From assembly GCA_034112325.1 (NCBI GenBank), contig JAWUVO010000079.1:1-8349 (forward strand): a stretch of 8,349 nt of DNA, given 5' to 3'. The position numbers and the translations under genes were made by a program. Below the pieces are notes generated by a model. It did no database searches and was not told where the DNA came from. It saw only the letters and a program-made list of their open reading frames with translations. Origin of the DNA: Bermanella sp034112325. Lineage in GTDB: Bacteria; Pseudomonadota; Gammaproteobacteria; Pseudomonadales; Oceanobacteraceae. Positions 1-5,483 of this stretch are shown here, piece after piece. The first letter of the stretch is position 1. The number at the start of each line of letters is the position of its first letter.

Positions 1-194
1 CCAAGAAAAGCCGGTCGACTCCACTTAAATGTAAGCGAAAATACTTTTATTAACAGCCCGCAAATAAGCAGGCTGATCCACATACGAATAGCCAGCGCTT
101 GCACAAAATCTAACGATTCAACACTGAATCGAATACCTAACGGAGTGGTGGACCAAATTAAAATAACTGACGCGTAAACCGTTGCCACGTTCAT
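1..194 (-). CDS. EamA/DMT-family inner-membrane transporter, N-terminal part only
   Basis: The first 64 residues of a membrane protein are present; the rest lies beyond the left edge. The start is the ATG read from 194 to 192, preceded on the minus strand by AAAGGAA about 6 bases upstream. The protein opens with a hydrophobic helix (residues about 3-21) containing IWSTTPLGI, the hallmark opening of drug/metabolite-transporter (EamA) proteins, in which a Trp-Ser-x-x-Pro motif breaks the first helix. A second helix spans about residues 31-50 (QALAIRMWISLLICGLL) and is followed by a basic loop (KWSR). Full-length members have ten helices in two EamA repeats and move small metabolites or amino acids across the inner membrane. 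The substrate cannot be told from this fragment. The gene is transcribed away from the outer-membrane protein gene at 660, and a terminator hairpin lies about 110 bases ahead of it. Confidence 0.85.
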   Translation of the reverse strand, partial: MNVATVYASVILIWSTTPLGIRFSVESLDFVQALAIRMWISLLICGLLIKVFSLTFKWSRPAFL

Positions 195-295
195 GGCTTT
201 TTCCTTTTTTATAAAATAATTGAATTGAATGAATTGAATTAAAAATAACGCGGCTGACTGCGGAGAGTTGAGGAGCCAAAAATAAAACCAGAGAC

Positions 296-332
296 TAAAA
301 CAAAAAAACCGCAAACTTAAGTCGCGGTTTTT
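296..332 (-). terminator. Intrinsic terminator in front of the transporter gene
   Basis: The arm AAAAACCGC (332-324 on the minus strand) pairs perfectly with GCGGTTTTT (312-304), giving 9 bp around an 11-base loop. On the minus strand it is followed by a long T-rich tail (TTTTTTTGTTTT, ending about 297). The opposite strand has a shorter T run, so weaker action in both directions is possible. It lies between a minus-strand promoter-like site and the transporter start, with no gene upstream for it to end. That makes it look like an attenuator or the 3' end of a small RNA. Confidence 0.75.
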
Positions 333-451
333 GAAATTCTTATTGCACGTATTTAAACGTCACCTCAAAACCCACTAACTCCTACAAGCCAAATAATGAC
401 TCGCATAGAAAAAAAACGTTTTCGGAAACAGTTTAAATAGTCCATGCAATG

Positions 452-480
452 AATATAAAGCTTAAAAATGGACCTAGCAA
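452..480 (-). promoter_or_regulatory. Candidate sigma70 promoter for the leader of the transporter gene
   Basis: On the minus strand TTGCTA (480-475) and TATATT (457-452) are separated by exactly 17 bases, a good match to -35 and -10 elements. Transcription would begin near 445 and reach the terminator at 332-296, giving a leader or small RNA of about 150 nt before the transporter gene. It was predicted by eye only, in AT-rich DNA where chance matches are common. Confidence 0.45.
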
Positions 481-529
481 GCACTAACCCAGTATTAATT
501 TAATTGCTTCACAGACTACCCTATCCAAT

Positions 530-575
530 ACCTTAGTATTACCTTAGTATTACCTTACAATCTAACCTTATAATT
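530..575 (+). repeat. 11-bp tandem repeat array upstream of the outer-membrane protein gene
   Basis: ACCTTAGTATT occurs twice back to back (530-540, 541-551). A third, diverged copy follows (552-562, 8 of 11 identical), and after a 2-base slip a fourth at 565-575 (9 of 11). The fourth copy contains the TATAAT box. The period is close to one helical turn, so a bound protein would meet each copy on nearly the same face. It could equally be a slippage-derived microsatellite. Confidence 0.7.
569..574 (+). promoter_or_regulatory. Candidate -10 box for the gene at 660
   Basis: A perfect TATAAT hexamer lies about 85 bases before the start codon. No acceptable -35 hexamer sits 16-18 bases upstream: that position falls inside the 11-bp repeats (AGTATT at 17 bases). 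If used, the promoter would probably need an activator. Start-site mapping would be needed to confirm it. Confidence 0.4.
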
Positions 576-659
576 TTTAATGCCATTACAACCTAATAAA
601 AAGTATAGCTTGCACTAGTATTAAAGTAGCAATGGCCAACATATAAATAAGGACACAAT

Positions 660-2264
660 ATGAACAATAAAAGAATTTTGTTAGGGGTTGCCATTACACT
701 GGCATCGCTTCAAGCGACTGCACAACCTTTTGCTCCAACTGATGCTCGTGGTATGGCAATGGGCGGAACAGGGGTCGCCTCTGCAAAAACCGTCCATTCT
801 GTTCAATACAACCCGTCATTATTATCTAACGGAGATGAGAGTGACGACTTTGGTTTGTTGCTGCCACAGTTTGGTGGTTATGTCGCGGATGAAGATGAGT
901 TTCTAGACAATGCAGATGAGTTCTCTGAAGCAAATTACGACGTTGCATTTACCAATTCATTTGATGCGATAGAAGGCTCACTTGCTGGTGTAACCACATC
1001 ATTTGCAGACGTTGATGCTGCTATTGATGCTGAAGATTTAGTAGCGCTAGCAGCGGCAAATACAACTCTTGCATCTCAAGTATCTTCATTAAAAACAGGC
1101 ACCGTGGACCTACAACTTGCTACTGCCGACCTAAACGGTGGCTTAGTGACGCTGTCTGGTAAACCTATTCGCGGTGGTATTGGTGGTGGTTTAGGCATTG
1201 CAATTCCAAGTAAAAATTTCTCAGTCGCTATTAGCGCAAATAATAGCACCAGCTTTTCAGGCTATTTAGATGTTAAACAAGCTGATTTAAGTACCTTAAC
1301 TAACTACACTAATGCATTGGCCGCCTATACCACTGGACTGGATGCTTATGCTAAAGCATCTAGTGACGCTACAAGTACACTATCAGCTATTAAAGATGAA
1401 GAAGCCGGGGCTAACGATTCCGCAACTTTAGCGGCTCTGGCAGTTCAACTTGATGGAGAGCAAGGTGAACTAACGACTGCAAAGGACAATTTAGATTCAT
1501 TTAGTTATGGTGGCGTTGCAGGCGAAGGCGACCAAGTTATCTTTACCGGCGGTGATTTAGACCCTAATGCAAACGAAATCACGCTAGAATCTGAAATCAA
1601 TATTATTGCTATTGCAATATCTGAAGTCGCATTAAGTATTTCTAGAGAGTTCACGATCAGCGATCGCCAAGTTGCAATCGGTATTACTCCAAAACTTCAA
1701 CGTATCGACGCATATCATTATGTAGTTAATGTAGAAGATGAAACCGAAACTGATGACATTGATCAGTTTGGTGTTGAAGACACTGGCTTTAACATCGACA
1801 TTGGCGCATCAACGAGATTTGGTGCCCAAGAACAAGGTACATTCGGTGTCGTCATTAAAAATCTAATCGGCCGTGACATTACCACCCAAAGAAATGGTCC
1901 AAATAGTACGATTATTGATGGTATTGATATATCTATCTCACCTCAAGTACGTGTCGGTGTGGCTTATGAAGCGTTTGGTTGGATTAATCTAGCGGCTGAC
2001 TTAGACTTGACTGAAAACGACCCTATCGCTTTTGAAGATGCCACTCAATTTGCTTCACTGGGCGCCGAAGCCGATGTGCTTGGTTTCTTGCAATTGCGCA
2101 CAGGTTTCCGTACCAACCTAGCATCAAGCGGCCAAGAGATTGTATCTGCTGGCCTGGGCTTATCGCCGTTTGGTTTATTCCATGTCGACGTAGGTGGTTA
2201 TGCCAATATTGATGATCCTGAAAAAGAAGCGGGCTTCGTGTTTGAACTGGGTTTAGACTGGTAG
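660..2264 (+). CDS. TraF_2-family outer-membrane beta-barrel protein (often misnamed conjugal transfer TraF)
   Basis: A 534-residue exported protein. It has a signal peptide: basic MNNKR, a hydrophobic core (residues 6-17) and a probable signal peptidase I cut after ATA at residue 21. The mature N-terminus carries a block typical of the family (DARGMAMGGTGVASA, 28-42) followed by QYNPSLL, which resembles the start of FadL/OmpP1-like barrels. Alternating hydrophobic strands at about 160-200 and 310-534 fit a beta-barrel, and the chain ends on an aromatic residue (GLDW) as outer-membrane proteins do. Two Ala/Thr/Asp-rich, probably helical segments (about 100-155 and 205-282) interrupt it. AAGGA lies 6 bases before the ATG, and a terminator follows, so it looks monocistronic. 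The family name comes from weak similarity to F-plasmid TraF, and no conjugation genes are nearby. Transport of a hydrophobic compound is possible by analogy with FadL but not shown. Confidence 0.8.
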   Translation: MNNKRILLGVAITLASLQATAQPFAPTDARGMAMGGTGVASAKTVHSVQYNPSLLSNGDESDDFGLLLPQFGGYVADEDEFLDNADEFSEANYDVAFTNSFDAIEGSLAGVTTSFADVDAAIDAEDLVALAAANTTLASQVSSLKTGTVDLQLATADLNGGLVTLSGKPIRGGIGGGLGIAIPSKNFSVAISANNSTSFSGYLDVKQADLSTLTNYTNALAAYTTGLDAYAKASSDATSTLSAIKDEEAGANDSATLAALAVQLDGEQGELTTAKDNLDSFSYGGVAGEGDQVIFTGGDLDPNANEITLESEINIIAIAISEVALSISREFTISDRQVAIGITPKLQRIDAYHYVVNVEDETETDDIDQFGVEDTGFNIDIGASTRFGAQEQGTFGVVIKNLIGRDITTQRNGPNSTIIDGIDISISPQVRVGVAYEAFGWINLAADLDLTENDPIAFEDATQFASLGAEADVLGFLQLRTGFRTNLASSGQEIVSAGLGLSPFGLFHVDVGGYANIDDPEKEAGFVFELGLDW

Positions 2265-2314
2265 TCTAAATTCGCTGTTTGTATTTAAGCCTTTCACTTA
2301 AATGCGTAGAATAT

Positions 2315-2341
2315 AAAACGGGCTTTAATCGCCCGTTTTTT
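2315..2341 (+). terminator. Intrinsic terminator after the TraF_2-family gene
   Basis: AAAACGGGC (2315-2323) pairs with GCCCGTTTT (2331-2339) around a 7-base loop, and the T run continues to 2341. It lies 50 bases after the stop codon, a strong and conventional terminator separating this gene from cca. Confidence 0.9.
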
Positions 2342-2412
2342 ATTGGCTAATTTTTAAGTATAGTTGTTCTCATACTCATATTAGTCATCGCTTTTACGTA
2401 GAGATGAATTAA

Positions 2413-2436
2413 ATGGATGAACACATAACAAAATGA
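2413..2436 (+). other. Seven-codon upstream ORF overlapping the cca start
   Basis: An ATG at 2413 opens a tiny reading frame encoding MDEHITK. Its TGA stop (2434-2436) overlaps the cca ATG (2433-2435) in the classic ATGA arrangement. A purine-rich GAGATGA lies just upstream (2401-2407), whereas cca has no ribosome-binding site at normal distance (nearest GGATGA, 12 bases away). Re-initiation from this mini-ORF could drive cca translation. A frame this short could also be chance. Confidence 0.35.
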
Positions 2437-3671
2437 AAACCTATCTAGTGGGCGGTGCCGTTCGCGACCAATTACTGCATATTGCTAGCAAAGATAAAGA
2501 CTGGGTAGTGGTTGGTAGTACTCCAGAAAAAATGATCGCCGATGGCTACAAACAAGTGGGCGCCGATTTTCCTGTATTTTTGCACCCTAAAACTCAACAA
2601 GAGTACGCCCTTGCTCGTACAGAGCGTAAAAGTGGCACCGGTTACCAAGGTTTTGCCGTAGATTTTGGCAAAAACGTCACATTAGAAGAAGACTTAATAC
2701 GACGGGACCTTACCATTAACGCCATGGCTCAAGATGAACATGGCGTCATTACCGACCCATACAACGGTCAGCAAGATTTAGCCGATAAAATTTTACGTCA
2801 TGTGAGCCCTGCATTTAGCGAAGACCCGTTAAGAGTATTACGGGTAGCACGGTTTGCCGCACGTTTTCATCACCTAGGTTTTACCCTAGCCCCTGAAACA
2901 CTGCAGTTAATGACCGATATTAGCTTAAGCGGAGAATTAGCAACCCTAACGCCAGAACGGGTTTGGGTAGAAACCGAGCGGGCACTAACTGAAAAAAGCC
3001 CTTGGGTTTATTTTGAAATATTAAGACAATGCAACGCACTAGCCGTGAACTTTAAAGAACTGGATGATTTATTTGGTGTACCCCAACCAGAACAGCATCA
3101 CCCCGAAATAGATACCGGAATACATAGCTTATTATCACTGGAGCAAGCCAGTTATTTAACTGCGGATACGTCCGTACGGTTTGCCGCCCTAATGCATGAT
3201 TTAGGCAAAGCCAAAACACCAGCCGAAAACTGGCCCAAACATATCGGCCACGAAAAACTGGGCATAGAGCCTATTCAAAGTTTATGCGCGCGGTTAAAAG
3301 TACCCAATAAACACAAAGAGCTAGTATTAAAAACATGCGAGTTTCATACACATATTCATCGCGCGTTTGAATTAAAAGCAGAAACAGTGTTTAAACTCTT
3401 TAAAAATACCGATGCACTGAGAAAGCCTGAACGTTTTTCAAATATATTATTAGCTAGTAAAGCCGACTCCAGAGGTCGACCCGGTTTCGAACATATTGAA
3501 TACAAACAGGCTGACTACATTCAAGCTTTATTAGACGCGGCCAATAGCATAGACAGCAAAGCCATCTCGGCTTCTGGGCTACCCGGCCCGCAAATTGGCC
3601 AAGCCATAGAGCAAGCAAGAATTAACGCGATACAAGCGGCGGCCATAAAGCTTAAACAAAGTTATGAATAA
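2433..3671 (+). CDS. cca: CCA-adding tRNA nucleotidyltransferase with HD domain
   Basis: Adds or repairs the 3'-terminal CCA of tRNAs in the cytoplasm, using CTP and ATP without a nucleic-acid template. The 412 residues equal the length of E. coli Cca and align with it from the first residue (MKTYLVGGAVRD), which fixes the start. Visible motifs are GGAVRD (7-12), the catalytic carboxylates D21 and D23 in DKDW, ARTERKSG (61-68), RRDLTINA (90-97) and the arginine-rich EDPLRVLRVARFAAR helix (about 120-134). A C-terminal HD phosphohydrolase domain carries H255 and D256 in MHDLGK. In E. coli this domain has metal-dependent phosphatase and 2',3'-cyclic phosphodiesterase activity, and the key residues are kept here. 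The gene overlaps the next one by 8 bases. No convincing promoter was found in the 90 bases after the preceding terminator. Confidence 0.97.
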   Translation: MKTYLVGGAVRDQLLHIASKDKDWVVVGSTPEKMIADGYKQVGADFPVFLHPKTQQEYALARTERKSGTGYQGFAVDFGKNVTLEEDLIRRDLTINAMAQDEHGVITDPYNGQQDLADKILRHVSPAFSEDPLRVLRVARFAARFHHLGFTLAPETLQLMTDISLSGELATLTPERVWVETERALTEKSPWVYFEILRQCNALAVNFKELDDLFGVPQPEQHHPEIDTGIHSLLSLEQASYLTADTSVRFAALMHDLGKAKTPAENWPKHIGHEKLGIEPIQSLCARLKVPNKHKELVLKTCEFHTHIHRAFELKAETVFKLFKNTDALRKPERFSNILLASKADSRGRPGFEHIEYKQADYIQALLDAANSIDSKAISASGLPGPQIGQAIEQARINAIQAAAIKLKQSYE

Positions 3672-4437
3672 AAATATAGATACTACAATTACCAAAACAG
3701 CATTAATTACTGGCGGCGCAAAACGTATTGGCGCCGCTATAACAACCGCATTGCACCATGCCGGCTATGATATTTTTTTACACTACGGAACAAGTAAAAC
3801 TGAAGCTGACGCGCTGGCCAATTCGTTAAATGCTATTAGGGCTAATTCTTGTTTTACCTACAGTGCCAATTTGAACAATTCACAAGCCGTCACTCAAATA
3901 AGCCAATGGATAAAAGGGCAGTGTCAGCATTTAGATGTGTTAGTAAATAATGCCTCATCATTTTTTCCCACACCTTGGGAAACGGCCAACCAACAAGACT
4001 GGCAGGCGTTATTTACCACTAATGTACAGACGCCGTTTTTTCTTACCCAAAGCCTATTACCGTTACTCACAAAAAATAACGGTTCGGTTATTAACTTAAT
4101 TGATATTCACGCCGAACGGACGCTAGCGCAACACCCTATTTATTGCGCCAGTAAGGCGGCGTTAAAAAACCTAACTATGTCGCTAGCAAAAGATCATGGA
4201 CACCAGTTACGCTGTAACGGTATTAGCCCTGGGGCTATTTTATGGCCTAACAATAACGAACAATCACAAAGCACAGAGAGTGAATATAGTGCTCAACAAG
4301 AAATTTTAAATAAAATTCCTGCCAAGCGCTTAGGAGACGAAAAGAATATTAGCGATACTGTTTTGTTTTTAGTAAACAACTCTTACATTAATGGACAAAT
4401 TATTAATGTGGATGGGGGGCGGACGGTTTATAGCTAG
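3664..4437 (+). CDS. Pteridine reductase, short-chain dehydrogenase family (PTR1/FolM-like)
   Basis: A 257-residue SDR enzyme expected to reduce dihydropterins or dihydrofolate with NADPH in the cytoplasm. The cofactor loop is TGGAKRIG (16-23), the Arg-containing T-G-x3-R-x-G form typical of pteridine reductases. NNASSF follows at 95-100. The usual SDR catalytic Ser is replaced by D147 (NLIDIH), with Y160 and K164 in YCASK. The D-to-Y spacing of 13 is the same as in Leishmania PTR1 (D181/Y194/K198) and E. coli FolM. The C-terminus ends in VDGGRTVYS, as in that subgroup. Its ATG lies inside the cca stop region (8-base overlap), implying translational coupling. Folate genes folB and folK lie just beyond on the other strand, supporting a pterin substrate. 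A dihydromonapterin reductase or backup dihydrofolate reductase role is inference; a general FabG-like ketoreductase is less likely because of D147. Confidence 0.87.
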   Translation: MNKNIDTTITKTALITGGAKRIGAAITTALHHAGYDIFLHYGTSKTEADALANSLNAIRANSCFTYSANLNNSQAVTQISQWIKGQCQHLDVLVNNASSFFPTPWETANQQDWQALFTTNVQTPFFLTQSLLPLLTKNNGSVINLIDIHAERTLAQHPIYCASKAALKNLTMSLAKDHGHQLRCNGISPGAILWPNNNEQSQSTESEYSAQQEILNKIPAKRLGDEKNISDTVLFLVNNSYINGQIINVDGGRTVYS

Positions 4438-4448
4438 CTGGGGGTGCT

Positions 4449-4490
4449 GGTTCCGGCGGGCTATTCGCTTGCGAGCAAGCTCCAACCGGA
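4449..4490. repeat. REP-like palindromic element between convergent genes
   Basis: Read on the minus strand the core is GGAGCTTGCTCGCAAGCGAA, which resembles the repetitive extragenic palindromes of Pseudomonas (a GGAG head, then a TTGCTCGC-type hairpin). The core stem is GCTTG (4467-4471) with CAAGC (4476-4480) and a CGAG loop. An outer arm, TCCGG (4452-4456) with CCGGA (4486-4490), or alternatively GGTT with AACC, would enclose it. One copy alone does not prove a repeat family. Confidence 0.55.
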
Positions 4491-4499
4491 TTTTTGTTT
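4452..4499 (+). terminator. Possible terminator of the cca operon formed by the REP-like hairpin
   Basis: The outer pairing TCCGG/CCGGA closes the branched palindrome and is followed at once by TTTTTGTTT (4491-4499) on the plus strand, 15 bases past the pteridine reductase stop. This has the shape of an intrinsic terminator, although the closing stem is only 5 bp and the interior is long. I see no equivalent T-tailed hairpin for folK on the minus strand. Confidence 0.45.
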
Positions 4500-4545
4500 G
4501 CTGGGCGGGGTTTTTGTTTGCTGGACGGGTTGCTTGCTGGGGCGC
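4491..4545. repeat. 20-bp tandem repeat, two good copies and a decayed third
   Basis: Positions 4491-4510 and 4511-4530 match at 18 of 20 bases; each runs TTTTTGTTTGCTGG followed by a G-rich end (GCGGGG or ACGGGT). A diverged third copy (TGCTTGCTGGGGCGC) follows at 4531-4545 and reaches to within 10 bases of the folK stop. The spacer is markedly G/T-rich on the plus strand, unlike the AT-rich DNA elsewhere. No protein-coding reading is convincing. Confidence 0.75.
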
Positions 4546-4554
4546 TTCGGCGGG

Positions 4555-5037
4555 TTATAGGGTTACTTGCCATAGGTTTTGTAAATCTTTATCGAAGAAA
4601 AACCATAACCGCGCATAACTTACCTGCTGCTCTGGATGCAATTCGTCAGGCGCAATATCCGCCAGCGGCAATAGCACAAATGCATTTTTGGTAATTTCGT
4701 CTCGAGGTAGCTGTACTCCGTCAATGTTACCAATTAAGTTGTCGTAAGTTAAAATATCAACATCTAAGGTCCGACTACCAAATTTAGGCCCGCCTCTATT
4801 GCGGCCGTATTTGTCTTCCATATCTTTAAACGTTTTACTCAGTTCGCTTACTGTCAGTTCAGTATCAAATTTAGCCACTAGGTTATAAAAATTATCGCCC
4901 TGAAAACCTACAGCCTCACTTTCATAAATTGGCGACAGCACCAAGTTAGAAAACTGCTCAGCCATTTCTTGTAAGCACGCTCTAATATGTTTTTGCTTAT
5001 CAATATTACTGCCAATGCTAACGTATACCTTAGACAT
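4555..5037 (-). CDS. folK: 2-amino-4-hydroxy-6-hydroxymethyldihydropteridine pyrophosphokinase
   Basis: Transfers pyrophosphate from ATP to 6-hydroxymethyl-7,8-dihydropterin, the step before dihydropteroate synthase in folate synthesis. The 160 residues match the usual size of the family. It begins VYVSIGSNI (4-12), the conserved N-terminal strand and turn. It carries FYNLV (50-54) and the signature GGPKFGSRTLDVDIL (82-96), with D92 and D94 as the two magnesium-binding aspartates. PRDEITKNAFVLLPLADIAP (111-130) is the other conserved block. The start lies 3 bases after the folB stop, with GAGG about 11 bases upstream of the ATG inside the end of folB, so its translation probably depends on folB. 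It is the last gene of the tsaD-folB-folK run and meets the plus-strand pteridine reductase gene tail to tail. Confidence 0.96.
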   Translation of the reverse strand: MSKVYVSIGSNIDKQKHIRACLQEMAEQFSNLVLSPIYESEAVGFQGDNFYNLVAKFDTELTVSELSKTFKDMEDKYGRNRGGPKFGSRTLDVDILTYDNLIGNIDGVQLPRDEITKNAFVLLPLADIAPDELHPEQQVSYARLWFFFDKDLQNLWQVTL

Positions 5038-5040
5038 ACT

Positions 5041-5448
5041 TTAAGCTTCCTCAATTACGCTAGGTTGTGGCACATAAGCGTCTAAACTTTCAATGTCATC
5101 TTTAGTGCGCTGAATATGCACACCAACTGCAATAGCACCACTAATGGCACCCAGCTTGCTTAACCTTAAATCTAACCAAGGCACATTAAATTCAATTAAA
5201 ATAATTTGTGCGATTGCCTCAGCCATGGTTTCAACTAATAAAAATTCACTACCACCAATATGGCTGATCAAACGCTTAGACACATCTTTATAATTTAACG
5301 CAAATTGAATATCTTCACTTTTAGCCGCCGGTTTATTATCCCACGCCATTTCTAAATCGATGCGAACTGTTTGTTTGCGTTCCCGCTCCCAATCATAAAT
5401 ACCAATAATGGTTTCAATCTCTAAACCTTCAACAAAAACCTTATCCAT
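5041..5448 (-). CDS. folB: Dihydroneopterin aldolase
   Basis: Cleaves 7,8-dihydroneopterin to 6-hydroxymethyl-7,8-dihydropterin and glycolaldehyde, producing the substrate of FolK encoded next to it. The 135 residues are slightly longer than the typical ~120; the extra length is a C-terminal tail (SLDAYVPQPSVIEEA) past the conserved fold. Conserved features are IETIIGIYDWERERKQ (11-26), LNYKDV with Y53, LVETMAEAIA with the pterin-binding E73, and K98 in SKLGAISGA, the catalytic-lysine position (many homologues have KPGA; here Pro is Leu). It ends its core in VGVHIQR (108-114). AAGGA lies 5 bases before the ATG. It starts 35 bases after tsaD, leaving no room for plsY, which sits between tsaD and folB in E. 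coli and Pseudomonas. Confidence 0.95.
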   Translation of the reverse strand: MDKVFVEGLEIETIIGIYDWERERKQTVRIDLEMAWDNKPAAKSEDIQFALNYKDVSKRLISHIGGSEFLLVETMAEAIAQIILIEFNVPWLDLRLSKLGAISGAIAVGVHIQRTKDDIESLDAYVPQPSVIEEA

Positions 5449-5483
5449 ACTTATCCTTGTTTACTTAAAATATACATTGCGAG

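Larger units (their letters stand above)
195..659. other. Divergent intergenic region (465 bases) without a protein gene
   Basis: No coding sequence longer than a micro-ORF is convincing here. The region is AT-rich. Read on the minus strand it contains a promoter-like pair (480-452), a leader, an intrinsic terminator (332-296) and a short spacer before the transporter start. That spacer carries two tandem copies of the 9-mer GAATTGAAT (222-230 and 231-239, plus-strand reading). On the plus side it holds an 11-bp repeat array (530-575) with a TATAAT box, and the ribosome-binding site AAGGA at 649-653, six bases before the ATG at 660. Confidence 0.8.

Noticed and set aside
222..239. Two tandem GAATTGAAT copies before the transporter start
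   Set aside because: Short AT-rich repetition of a kind expected by slippage; no sign of function.
365..406. Leader peptide MRVIIWLVGVSGF as a branched-chain amino-acid attenuator
   Set aside because: No ribosome-binding site and no run of Ile, Val or Leu codons; kept only as a remark under the orphan-terminator finding.
688..906. 72-codon open frame inside the TraF_2-family gene
   Set aside because: A frame-shifted shadow of a well supported signal-peptide-bearing gene.
4543..4552. CGC-TTCG-GCG mini-hairpin as a folK terminator
   Set aside because: A three-base stem, and no T run in the folK direction.
4391..4694. Two overlapping plus-strand open frames across the pteridine reductase end, the repeats and the folK end
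   Set aside because: They lie in repeat-derived DNA and antisense to folK, give low-complexity Gly/Trp/Cys-rich peptides and have no ribosome-binding site.
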